A DNA stretch of 64,000 nt, taken from the NCBI GenBank assembly GCA_024811115.1, contig JAKOGH010000142.1:248001-312000 (forward strand), in the 5' to 3' direction. Origin of the DNA: Terana coerulea. Its lineage: Eukaryota; Basidiomycota; Agaricomycetes; Polyporales; Phanerochaetaceae. The first letter of the stretch is position 1. Every line of letters starts with the position of its first letter. A program made the position numbers and the translations under genes. Below are positions 23,479-35,024 of the stretch, piece after piece. Below the pieces are notes generated by a model. That model saw nothing but the letters and a program-made list of their open reading frames with translations, ran no database searches and was not told the origin of the DNA.

Positions 23479-25395
23479 ATGCATCGAACCATTCGTGACT
23501 ATTTCCTGTTTCCACCGCCACGACCACCCACCACGATGGACATCATATCTCATCAGTATACCCTACATCTACCGATACCCATGGACTATGACTGCCGCAC
23601 TTTTTGTCGTTTGCAAACAGTTAATAATGACCTTGTTAACCAATTGCACTCGTACCTCAAATCTTCGACGCCGCCAAGCTAGCAGTGCTCTTAAGAATGC
23701 ACGCGACTAATGCTCGTACATTATTCTACTAGTATCTGGCGTGACGTACGTCGCCGCCATTTTATTTTTATGCCCGCATCAAGCTTACCTCGAACGTAGT
23801 GAATATGCCTGATATTTGTCGCTCTAAACAGACATTGCGGGCATGATTTGCTAAGACAACATCCTACATGGCTGCACAGCAGCTCTATCACACTGCCTGC
23901 TGTATTTATCCAGGGACTTGTGGCGACGATTTGGGCTCATGCCAAGCATGCAGAGCTATTTGGCTACTGAAAGAGAGAGTACCGACTTGCTCTGGTGAGA
24001 GCATCGTCGGTCTTACGTTGGTTTGCAGTGCATATTTGGGTACGCTCAAGGTAAACAATGAACAGCGTTCCGCTGCTACCTCTCAGTATTCAATGCTAGT
24101 ACCTTCCCTAGCCGAACCTCCGCGCATATTTCCATGATAAGCACTTGTTCTACCACTTGGCTGTGATCGATTAATATTTTAATACTGATCACTGCGGCAA
24201 AATTTTTGAGGTGTATAGGCTACTGTCATGGGCTTCCTTGGATATTTGCACAGCTCGAGCTTGACCTTTTGAGCATCTGAATCGGCTTCGCTGACTGGCC
24301 AACCATGCAAAGAAAAAAGCGGACTCTGGCTTCTCTGCTGCGTGAACCGGTCCTTAAGTGGGGCATTATCGTTCATCCGGGATGCTATGTACTACTACTA
24401 GGACTTTGTGGCCGTGGGTGAGGCTGGTTTGACGAGGACAGCTGAAGGGGGCAGGTTGGAGGATCCGGATCCGGACTCGTCTCATGCATTTAAAACAGGC
24501 ATCTGTTGCGCTTGAAGCCTATCGGCGTCACCTTAACCTTGACAACGGCCGCAGGTCCAACAACACTCCTCCAGTATGCTATTCTTGCCAGGAATTATTT
24601 TGCAAATTGCAACGCGCGGTTTGGGATAAGACTTCGCGTGAGTCGAGTCTTAATGCCCTATAGTGCTTCAAAGCTACACAGCCAGTGCTGGTTGGGTGTT
24701 CAATATAGGCTTTCATTGTCTAGGTGTACTAGCCGGCCGCAGTGAACCACCGAGCGCTCCATTCGAAGAGGTCCTACTGAGTCACCTACTCGCGAATTCT
24801 TTTGACTATGATTATTTAACTGTCCTGCACCATCAGTATACAATACACACAGTGAGTGAACGCGTCTCCGCGTATAGATAAGAGTTTATCACTTCACATT
24901 TTGCATGTTAAGTATTGTTAGTTGCACCGTGCATGCTCGAACGCGTACCTAGACCCAGACGCGTTCTGCTTGGCTGTTCTCGCAAAGATCTCGTGATCGC
25001 GTTGATACAGTGATTGTACCAATGGCGAAATGCGCTCAGGGGAGCACTCAGCGCTTGGACTAAAGCGGCGTACGCCGGCGGATGTTCCACCCCTTGTCCC
25101 AATACGATCTGACTGCCCCTCAGCCCGATGCGCCTGTTTCCTTCCAAGCACTATGCGCTGCAGCATACTGCCTTATAGCTATACGATCTGTCGGACGTCC
25201 GCCATCTACCGACTACCGGTGTGGCGCGAGACCGAGACCCGAGCCGCAAGGATAACATTGTGCCACCTAGAGGACATTACACTGGATGCGTTCGCTCCCC
25301 ATAGCATCCCGCAGCCAACAACATGCGATAAATAATGTGCAAGGTCAGGCTGAGTCTTTCGCTACGTTCATCCCCCCGCCCTCCCCAACTCGGGC
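23479..25395. other. intergenic between caspase-like copies 1 and 2
   Basis: Nearly 2 kb with short frames only (for example 23868-24137 and 24506-24745), none of which shows a domain or a splice structure. No remnant of a fourth caspase copy was seen. Confidence 0.45.
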
Positions 25396-27224
25396 ATGTA
25401 TTTCAGCCGACGCAGTTCCCTGGATCGCTGCCGCCAACGAGACAAGGCCCTACTCCTTGGTCTCGCGTACAGGGACCCGGAATGGACTGCAGCACCGGCC
25501 GTACGCCCGTTGAGCAAGCCACACAGGGATGTGTCTCTGTTGAAGAAGTACTTGGAGACACAAGAGGGTTATCTCCCGGAGAACGTCGTCGTCATGACCG
25601 ATAGCCAGGAGACAGCCGCCCATTTGCGCCCTACTCAGAGCAACATCGTGAGTTTACCCAGCGTAGTATCCTGTATGTTTCTAGTTCACTCATAGCTGGC
25701 TCAACCGTGCTCCGTAGAAGCAGCAGATTGAAATATTCATGCACGACGTCCGTGACGGAGATCGCCGCGTCTTCTTTTGTGAGGGATTTGCGTTCGCGGA
25801 GGATCGGTGGACTGATTGGTACCACGCAGTTGCAGGGCACGCCTATCAGATTGTCAGCAAGACGGGCACAGAAGATGATGACCTCGACGAGGGTAAGTAG
25901 CCTATGTGGACTGGTAAGTTGAAGAGTCCTTCACTCTCAGATCCTGCGCTTTAGTCATCCTTACGGAGGGGCATTTTGGGCCGCCATGCACGATAGACGA
26001 CAAGCCCATGGACTTCACATTGCCCAACCTGGACCCCTCGGTCAAGAAGAAGCTCGATGGTATTATCAGGGACAATGTAGGACTATCAATCACACTCTTA
26101 CTCCTTTCAAAACTGAATATCTTGCATCGTCGTTACTCCAATAGGACCTCCGCAAGATGCTTGTCGATGTCTTGCCTGCTGGTGCTAGCCTTGTCGTGAG
26201 CCTTCCTCAGCTATTTGTATACCTCGCTCTAACGGTCGGTTTAGGCCATCTTCGACACGTGTCACTCGGGAACTTTGCTTGGTACGCTCTGTCTTCCACG
26301 ATAGTTCGATGACTGAGCTCACAAGCTCTCTATACACGGGCAGACCTGAACCACCACTGGAAATACGAGAAGTCGCAATACGTCACTGTTCATCCTTTCC
26401 TTGCGAGTAAGTGCAATCCAATTGGGATGCATGCGCCTTCAATGACCCTTGGCGTATCCTGGGAAAGAGCGTGCAACTTGTATCACCAACATCGCAGAGG
26501 GTAGCAAGCAATTGTCACTCGCCGCGCAGAAGAAACAAAATTCCGTGAAAAGCTGCCTCCAAGACGCGCGGCGGGATGACAATTCGGTGTCCTATCCTCG
26601 CTATTCCTCTCCGGAACCTGAGGCTGAAGGAGCTGAGGTTGTGAGTTACTGAGTCGTTTGACATGTGCATAAGTCTAAATAAATGCCGCAGGTCTCCATC
26701 TCATCGTCTCAAGACTCAGAGATAACGGTGTCAAACCATAACACTATGACCTCGGTATGTGCAATTCGACAATATCTTCATTCTGACACCCCTACATTTT
26801 ACGTCATATTATCCCCAGATCCTTGTGGGGATCCTTACCGCTCTCAGAAACTCAAGACTGGCACCCACTGTTGAGTATCTGATGCAACGCGTGCAGTAAG
26901 TCCACTCTTAGCTAGGATCTACCCATGTCTTAACGCTGTTGAGCCTCGTGCAGCAGAAGAATGCGCGACTCACGTTTCAAGGCTATCGCCTCTAATGATA
27001 AGTTGTCGCCGAATCAGAAATTTCGTCTCCGGAAGAGAGCGAAACATATGCAACATTCACAGGTACGTTATTCTACCGTGACCGCACTCATGCGAGCTTG
27101 GAGCTTACGCCGTCTCGAACAGTTCGGGTCGCTGACATCTGACGTGAGCTACCGCACTTCTTACCTTGGTATAGCGGCGTGGCTTACTTCCACACAGGGA
27201 CGCCGAAAGGCTTTCTGTCTTTGA
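25396..27224 (+). CDS. caspase-like protease, copy 2 (intact)
   Basis: This is the best-preserved copy: 13 exons whose phases all fit, giving 371 residues. Exons: 25396-25647, 25718-25778, 25830-25892, 25955-26076, 26145-26195, 26245-26281, 26344-26406, 26468-26640, 26692-26754, 26819-26895, 26957-27062, 27123-27143, 27198-27224. Signatures: RDKALLLGLAY, GYLPENVVVMTD, catalytic His in FAGHAYQI (the usual GHG glycine is replaced by Ala), catalytic Cys in IFDTCHSGTLL, and the conserved VSISSSQDSE exon. The tail is strongly basic (RKRAKHMQ). The penultimate exon is again 21 nt (FGSLTSD) and the last 27 nt. No signal peptide or death-type adaptor domain is visible. Confidence 0.82.
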
Positions 27225-28127
27225 CGGCGTGAATTCTTCCGCGCGGTTCATTGGCGCACTCTGCTCTGGCACCGCAAGCTATCGGCTTCCATTTCTGTCT
27301 TACTCCGACTTGCATGGACATTCCATCTACAGACTATGGGACCTTGGGACTTTCCTCACATCACATTACCTTGTTCAGCTTCATTTTTCCGTGCATCGTG
27401 CTTCACATCAAGGACCTGTTTGTGCTTTCGGCTTTTCTTGTATTCAGATGGACCGCTTCCTCACATAACGACATGATACCAGCAGCGTAGTATGATACCC
27501 ATGCGATGTACCCATGAACTCTGCTGCACAGTCTACGCCATGTTATCTGCAGAACGCTTGCCCACAGCCTCTTTGCTAGTGAGGCAACTGCCTCGCTTTG
27601 GACGGAGTCCTCGGGCGGATGTCAGGCTTCTGCTATAGACCATTCTACTGACAAGGAGGACTGCAGATCGGGATTATGGTTAGACGAAAAGTGGCCGAAA
27701 ATTGTTCAAGAATTTTGCCTGTTCTCAGCACGTGACTGAACATTCCCATTTATGGAAGGTTTGTGGCAACTTCTGAAGACTTTCCGGGTACTTTTCATGC
27801 ACCCAAAAACGGGCTTTGCCTGCGGTGGCAGTATGCCATGATGCACCGAGTGTTCTATACATGTGTATGAGAAGCATTACCAAGTGCTCCCGAGTCAAGC
27901 CAGTACTGAGTACTGAGTACTGCAGACTCACAGTTCGGCAGGCCCGTCCGACACGAGGTACAAGCGCCCTCTCGCTGCTTTTCCATTGACTGTCACTGCA
28001 CGCGCGTCGGCCCTCGGTTATTCTTCCAATTACATATCTGCCCACTGCCCAGGCCATCTACTAGTCCTGCGACCATTTTGCGCCTTGGATCACAGTATAT
28101 TGCTCAACACCGGTGTAATACCTGAGC
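27225..28127. other. intergenic
   Basis: No gene recognised between the caspase-like copy 2 and the MYND gene. Short frames overlap on both strands without signatures. Confidence 0.45.
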
Positions 28128-29080
28128 ATGCACACTGCACCGTCGCCTTTAGGCGGTACTGGTGCCTCGCGTCCCTTGGACGTAGAATCCAAGTCTGCAA
28201 GACGAGAATTCACCCAATGCCAAAATTGTACGTATGCGGGAGCGATCCTCAGATCTCGCAGCTTTGATGTTGACTTGAGCAATGCTACACAGGCGGTAAG
28301 GACAAGGACCGCTTTAAAATCAAGCTCTCCGTCTGCACAGGATGCCGTACAACTCAATACTGTGTAAGCTACGTTCATGGCAGAAATATCTCATTTATCC
28401 TGTTATTGAATACACATTTACCCTTGCTACAGAGTGCAGCATGCCAGAAGGCGCATTGGCCAACACACAAGCCCTCGTGTTTGGAGCGCAGGAAAATGCG
28501 CCAGCGCACGGCGGAATTGGATCAAAAAGTCATCACGGACTCAGGAACCTCTGCCCTGAAAATCACACCAAGTGAATGTCTTGAGGAGCTGCGAGCTTTC
28601 ACTCGTCATTTCAACGCCGCACTCTTCCAGGCGGGATTCAACTGCCTCCGTCTTGACCAGCTCGCCAACTCATGGCGGTCCCTTGTCTGTTACGTGCAGC
28701 TCAAGCGACTGGATACCGTCGACCCGGACTCGAAGCCGTGGTCGCGCTACGTCGTGCACTTCATCGCACCGCTGCCGGTGGAGTTCGTGTCAGAGAAGAT
28801 GGGCCAGGCCCAGGACCAGCAGAGCTTTGTCCAGCAGAAAGCAAGACAAGAGCAGGAACAACTTGATCGAGGCCATTTGGGTGTCATCACCGTTGTCATC
28901 AGCGGCGAGTGCCCCGCGGTGAACCTCCTCATGCACAACGTTACGTGCATTGGTTTTGGGGCGCACTCGCAGGGCGCGCTGCAAATCGAAGGGAGGGTCA
29001 AGTGGCAGGAGACGTTCATGGATACTGTGGATAAAATGTGCGGACGCACGCCTGACCCCTCTGCTAGAATCATTACATGA
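28128..29080 (+). CDS. MYND-type zinc finger protein
   Basis: Three exons (28128-28227, 28293-28363, 28433-29080) encode 272 residues. The zinc finger is N-terminal and spread over all three exons: CQNC, then CTGCRTTQYC, then SAACQKAHWPTHKPSC. This gives the eight metal ligands of a MYND domain, a protein-protein interaction module. The remainder is a single-exon domain of about 210 residues with no family I recognise; it includes a conserved-looking ECLEELRAFTRHF helix, a Gln-rich helix and a GHLGVITVVISGE strand. Many Agaricomycete genes combine a MYND finger with such unassigned domains. It lies between two caspase-like genes, on the same strand, with no proven link. Confidence 0.8.
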
Positions 29081-29460
29081 TGATCCATTTCAACTCTGGC
29101 TCTATCCACATACACTCGGATGTCTTGCAAAGTTATTGCACCTTTTGGCCTATGTATAATACATACTTTCTCTGCTCCTTCAGGACGAAGTGCTTTAGAA
29201 TCTCCTTGGCACTGATCGTAAGTAATATCGCTTGGGCTTCTGGTCCACACGAGTCTCGAACATCGAAAGGGATTCTCGACTCTGGAGGTGCTCCAATGAG
29301 ATACACCCGTGACGTCACCTGTTCATGAGCGATCCACCGTCCACCGTCAGCGAGAGCATACGGAGCGAATGTTGAGGTTTGGAGCTACATTACAGCATAG
29401 TAAGGAAAATAGGGTCATGTATTTATTAGGGACCTCTGAGAGTATAAGACACGTATCATC
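29081..29460. other. intergenic, promoter of the SDR gene
   Basis: This holds the 3' region of the MYND gene and the region upstream of the SDR start codon. No gene seen. A weak TATA-like GTATAAG lies about 20-30 bp before the SDR ATG, so translation may start at the downstream in-frame ATG instead. Confidence 0.4.
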
Positions 29461-30572
29461 ATGCTCCTCCGCCCACTCTTCCGTACACACGCAGTACCAC
29501 CAGCCATAACTGCGACCCGACGTTTATTCACCACTCATTCTCACCGGTTTTCCACCACCGCATCTGCAAAAATGTCCGCGCCTCATGAAGGAGACAGCTT
29601 GAAGCAGAACGTCCCTAAACAAAAACAGGTGCTCCCTGGTCTTCAGAGGGACATCGACCCTCAGCCATTCGACACCGCTCTCGAGACAGGCGAGGGACCC
29701 CAGGCATACAAGGGTATCGGGAAGCTGAAAGGAAAGAAGGCTTTGATTACCGGGGAGAGTATGTCGGCGAAGATCTGAAACCGGAATTTGTGCTAAACAA
29801 TGCCTGTTAGCTCCGGAATTGGTCGCGCGACGGCCATTCTGTTCGCGCGGGAAGGTGCCGATGTGACGATCGTTCACCTTCCGGAAGAGCAGCCAGACGC
29901 AGATGACACCGTTGCCCGCATCAAAGGGGGAGGGTCGCGAGGGGCTGTCCATCGCGTTCGACCTAACAAACTTCAAGCAGGCAGATCAAGTGATCAAGCA
30001 GCATATGGACAAGTTCGGCCAGCTTGACATCCTGGTGAACAACGCGAGCAAGCAGACGGTGGAGAAGGACTTCGCCAATATCAACCTAGACATCGTTGAG
30101 AACACGTTCAAGAGCAACATCCTCCAGATGTTTGCAATTACGAAGTTCGCGTTGCCGCACTTGAAGAAGGGCGCAAGTATTATCAATACGACATCGGTGA
30201 CGACCTTCAAGGGCAGCCCGGCTATGGTTGACTACACGTCGACCAAGGGTGCCATCGTTGGCTTCACACGCGCTCTCGCAAAGCAGCTTGTTTCGAAAGG
30301 AATCGTGAGTCGCGTGCTGACGTGTCTGATGCTCGTTTACTCACCAGGGCGTGCATTTCCAGAGGGTCAACGCGGTCGCCCCTGGTCCAGTTCACACACC
30401 TCTTCAACCCGCTTCACGGCCAGCTGAGGAGATGGAGGGCTTCGGCGAACAGTCACAGCTTGGTCGGCCAGGCCAGCCCTCTGAGATCGCTCCCACGTAT
30501 GTCTTCCTTGCGAGCGCGGAAGCGGCGTTGTACTACGGCCAGATCCTGCACCCGTATCCCCTGGGAGACTAG
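29461..30572 (+). CDS. short-chain dehydrogenase/reductase, probably mitochondrial
   Basis: NAD(P)-dependent oxidoreductase of the classical SDR fold, closest in layout to glucose/ribitol dehydrogenase-like fungal SDRs. Three exons (29461-29758, 29811-30304, 30363-30572), about 333 residues. The first 36 residues are rich in Arg, Ser and Thr without acids, a mitochondrial presequence pattern. An internal ATG ([12 protein letters not shown]) could give a cytosolic form. Motifs: the Gly-rich cofactor loop [14 protein letters not shown], the catalytic Ser in NTTSV and YTSTK (YxxxK). The frame breaks twice: one base short in G4 at 29752-29755, which spoils the TGGDSGIG loop, and one base extra in G5 at 29926-29930. 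The two cancel overall. Confidence 0.82.
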
Positions 30573-31090
30573 AGGGCCGGAGCATCACGAAGTACATAAC
30601 ATACCGGAAAGGCACTATATTCTGTAATGAGAGCTTGTACTATATTTTGTAACATTGGACTTCTGGTCTTCGTTGGGCCGCGTGAGAATGCTGTTGGAAC
30701 CGTCACAGCTTCGAGCTTCACAGGTATGTAATCCACCAGGGAGTCGCCTCCGGAAGGATGGCATTCTGGACAAGGCGGCGCAGAGACGGGTTAAGATTGG
30801 TTCACCAAGTATCCAACGTTCGGTAACTCCTCGTCTTCGTCGTCGTCACATTCGTCGCCGTCGATCCATGTCCGATTTAGCAGAGGGCAGTCGAAGGAAG
30901 TGTCTGAAAGGCTGAAAGTCAGAAACCGTGAGAGCCTCGGCTACGGCGACACAGTCTCCCACGTGGCGCCTGTAAAGCAATCCTCCACGTCGCCGGCGGT
31001 CCCTTCATAAGCTCACGACCACCGCTTTCTCAGATTCCCCACCTTTCTCTTTCCTCTCACTGACGGCGGCGGCGAGCCCAGTTTTGTATC
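30573..31090. other. intergenic, upstream of the PDI gene
   Basis: About 520 bp between the SDR stop codon and the PDI start. No gene recognised. The CT-rich stretch before 31091 looks like a fungal core promoter. Confidence 0.45.
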
Positions 31091-32750
31091 ATGCGACTTT
31101 CTTTTACGTTCTTCGCGACCCTCGTGTCGCTTGGTGGTGTTCTCGCATCCAATGTGATTGACCTTACCCCAGACAACTTCGACGCGATCGTAGGGCAGGA
31201 CAAGGGTGCTTTCGTGGAGTTGTGAGTAGCAAATGTCTTCTATACTGTGCTATGGCTAAACTGTGGACTCGGACAGCTTTGCACCGTGGTGTGGACATTG
31301 CAAGGTACGTTGGCATTCAGACATACCGCAACCGGTTTACTAACCCCGCACGCACCTTAGAACCTTGCACCCAAGTATGAGGAGTTCGCGGACGCTTTCT
31401 CACATGTGAAGGACAAGGTCGTCATCGCAAAAGTCGATGCGGACGGTGCCGGCAAGCCTCTTGGCCAGAAGTATGGCGTCACTGGCTTTCCAAGTGCGTT
31501 CCACCAGTGTTCGGTGCCAGCCGTACTTGCTCACGCCTGGTTCAGCTTTGAAGTGGTTCCCAGCTAAAGGAGGCGAGCCCGTACCATACAATGGCGGTCG
31601 TGAGGTTCTCGACCTGGCAGCTTTGTAAGCATACTGCGCATACGTGCAAGTAAGGATGGTGCTGACAACTGATTTATCGTAGCGTAACAGAGCAGACAGG
31701 TGTCAAGTCAAAGATTAGGCCCCCTCCCCCACCGGCTTTCATGGTTCTAGACCACTCTACATTCGATGAAGTCGCTCTTGTAAGCTCCACCTCTGCGTTC
31801 GGTGTTAGTAAGCAATTGACTATAACGTCATTTGTGCAGGATCCCTCCAAGGACGTACTGGTCACATTCACTGCCCCGTGGTGCGGACACTGCAAGCGCT
31901 TGAAGCCAACATATGAGCAACGTAAATCTACCCTACTCAGACTCAAATCTGTGCTGGTGGGCTAACCTGTTGTCTTCCAGTCGCCCTCGACTTCGTCAAT
32001 GAGCCTAATGTATGTTCGAAATAAAAGACAGTTAACAAAATGAAATTCACACGAGTCTTATAGGTCGTTATCGCCAATGTCGACGCGGACGCTGCTGCGA
32101 ACAAGCCATTGGCCCTGAAGTACGGCGTCGGTAGCTTCCCCACCATCAAGTTCTTCCCCAAGGGCAACAAGGGTGCGTGTCACGCTCGTTATCATGCGTC
32201 TATTTGACTCATCGTCTCTTAGAAGAACCCGTCGACTACGACGGTGGACGCACCGAGGAAGAATTCATTCAGTTCTTGAACGAGAACTGCGGCACCCAAC
32301 GCTCCGTCGGTGGCCTCCTTGACCAGTCCGTCGGCAGACATCCCGAAATCGACAGCTTGGCCTCGCGTTTCGTCGCCGCTACTGGCTCTGCCCGCGATAC
32401 GCTGTTCAAGGACGCCGAGCTCTTCGCTGGTGCCTTCGGCCCCAAGTACAAGTACTACCTGAGGGTTATGGAGAAGGTCTTGAACGGCACCGAGGACTAC
32501 GTTGAGAAGGAGGCTACTCGGTACGTCACCTCATCTACAGGTCACGCGAACATAACTCACTGCATGGGGCTACAGTCTTCAACGCATTCTCACCAAGCGC
32601 AACCTTTCGCCGCAAAAGCTTGATGAAGTCAAGATTAAGGCCAACATCCTGAGCACTTTCAAGCAGGTCCAGGAGAAGGCTGAGGAGGTTGTTGACAAGC
32701 TGCAGGAGAAGGTCGAGGAGACAGTCGGCCGTGATTCTGCTGAGTTGTAG
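31091..32750 (+). CDS. protein disulfide isomerase, two thioredoxin domains plus C-terminal helical domain
   Basis: Catalyses formation and exchange of disulfide bonds in the endoplasmic reticulum. The N-terminus [20 protein letters not shown] is a signal peptide. Two thioredoxin domains each carry the active site APWCGHCK, the first split by an intron near 31222-31276 and the second at about 31877-31900. They are followed by cis-proline segments (VTGFP, VGSFP). The C-terminal part from about 32270 is the all-helical ERp29c-like domain ([10 protein letters not shown] to QEKVEETVG). At least nine exons, with clean phases. The protein ends in DSAEL rather than HDEL or KDEL. The layout matches the ERp38/PDI-D type found across fungi. 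Confidence 0.9.
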
Positions 32751-33115
32751 GATGTTCATTGCATTTGATATTTAATTTCACTGCCTTTCTTTCTGGTACA
32801 TCTGAAAACCACATAAATGAACCCTCTAAGCGTGGTATTTTGGACGCATGCTGTACAATCCAAGTACAATCCTCTTCTCAGCCTGCCAGACGATTGAGTT
32901 GGGCCCGGGCCGTAGATCCCGACGCCAGCGCGAGGCGAGACGAAACAGATGATGCCGGTTGACAACAACCTCCGTAAATCCTGGGAAACCTCAATCGCAC
33001 TAAAAGCGGTGCTGACTTCATTGCCCTGAAGACACTGCATAGCTTCAGCTTTCGCCTATAACATGGGCCGTCCAACGTATCTGGCCAGACTAGCCTTCTC
33101 ACTCTTCACAACTCG
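32751..33115. other. intergenic
   Basis: Short spacer between the PDI gene and caspase-like copy 3; no feature recognised. Confidence 0.45.
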
Positions 33116-35024
33116 ATGGAGATGACTCTACGCCGTCCGAACCGGCCAAGTGCGAAAGTGCTACAAAGCTTGTCCACCATACCCCGCGATCGCAGTCGAG
33201 ACAAGGCTCTGCTTATCGGCATCGAGTACAGGCATACAAATCGTGAAGATGTCCATGAGCTGCACGGCCCTCACCACGACGTCGAGCAGCTGAAGGCGTA
33301 CCTGGTCGAACATGAAGGCTACCACGCGGCGAACATCACTGTGCTCATAGACAGTGTCGATAACTCGGACCGCCTCTTGGAGCCTACCAGAGACAATATA
33401 GTGAGCACTAGCCGCTGTCTCTATCATCCTGATACGCCAACAGTCTGCCAGTTGCGGGAGATTGACATGCTCGTCCATGATGTCAAGGAGGGCGATCGAC
33501 GGGTCTTCTTCTGTAAGTACCGCTGAGTGTCGCGGGTGTGTATGTACTGACAAACACGGGCCCCAAGTCGGCGGCCATGGATGCCAGCTGATCAATCGTA
33601 CGAAAAGCGAAGTCGACGGGAAAGACGAAGGTACGAACACGGCTCGAATCTGCGCGCATGACGGCGATCAATAACTCCACTTCTCCGCAGGTCTCCTCAC
33701 TTGCTGCAACGACGGATGGCCTATGGATGAGACCGGAAAGATGTTAAAGACGGACATACCCAGCAAGATATCGAAGGACCATCCCCATTATAAGAAGCTG
33801 AGAGGGTTGATTGTGGACAACGTGAGCAGCAGAACAGTTAACCTCTGATATTTGCCTGACATAACGCTTGCTAGGAACTGAGAGAGAAAATGGTCAATCA
33901 GATGCCGACGGGATCTCATCTTGTGGTATGTTGAAGTTCAGCATCAAAGACGGGCAAAAATCAGCTCAGTTTGCCTTGACTGTAGGCCTTCTTCGAGACG
34001 TGTAACTCTGGAACTATGTTGGGTATGACAATTCCCCGAACAATCAACACACGAGTGGCTTATGTGCCTTACCACAGATCTCGACTCCAAGACTTGGCAC
34101 TACAGTCCTGCTCAGCTATGGGCCAGTGAGTCTACCACTCTGGCGAGCTGTGTTGACTCTCATACAAACATCCGTCTCAGAGGGAGCCAGAGCACTCAAG
34201 TCCACCCGCCAAGGTCTTCGCAGTGCAACCTTCCACTTCCGGCCAACGGATTTAGTCAAGGTCATCACCAGGTCGCCCACAAAAAATAGCAAAGCGGAGA
34301 CGCCTTCCGGTACACCGCGGTCCAAGAGTTTTGAAACTAAATGGCTTCGTCGTCGGGCGAACAACCCCGCAGATAAAGCTACGGTGGTACGTTAGCAACG
34401 TGGCATGGTTGTTGATGTTTTATTGAATGTGTTGAAGATATCATTCTCGTCCACCGAGGACGGCCAGAACTCCTGGGGCGCTGGAGGCGATGGCAACTCG
34501 ATGATTTGTGTACGTTCATGCATGGCAGATGTGAAGGAGTACATCTACTGACCTGTGCATCTTTTTTATCACAGCTCCTGGTGAACATGCTGCGATCTGG
34601 TAAGTCTAATGCCGTCAGAGAATCCGTTCTTATTCACCCCTATCCAAAGAGGATCCATTGCAGCGCCAGTTAACTCCTCCAGATATATGCGCGCACGTGA
34701 GGTGAGTTGGTGCTCTATGATTCTTGGGTTGGAGGTCACAGTCTGACTGGTGCTGCAGGCAAGAGCTAGGGGATAGACGCGTAAGCGCGGTCTATAACAG
34801 CGGCAAGATACCGACGTCTTGCACCGTGCGGTTTACCAACGCTATTAAGAAGATCCATAAGATGCAGGTGCCACAGGTGAGTGTAACTTATCGCTCTTCG
34901 GACTCTCACTTATGACATCTCTTCAAGGTGTCGAGCTTGGAGAAAAAGGTGAGGACTGGCTTTTTACCGTCAACCACAGCGTCTCACGATATTCTAGTCG
35001 CTGCGGGAGCCACTCAAACTCTAG
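33116..35024 (+). CDS. caspase-like protease, copy 3 (altered active-site motif)
   Basis: Fourteen exons (33116-33400 to 34998-35024) with consistent phases give 391 residues. It shares with copies 1 and 2 the p20 core: RDKALLIGIEY, GYHAANITVLID, the catalytic His in FGGHGCQ and the segment before the catalytic Cys. That site reads FFETCNSGTML, where the paralogues have FDTCHSG. The Cys is kept, but the preceding Asp is Glu and the following His is Asn. The ISFSSTEDGQ exon, the 21-nt penultimate exon (VSSLEKK) and the 27-nt last exon are conserved in position and length. The exon from 34181 is longer and very basic. Alternative acceptor choice at 34766 was needed to keep frame. It may be active with altered specificity, or non-proteolytic. 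Confidence 0.8.
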
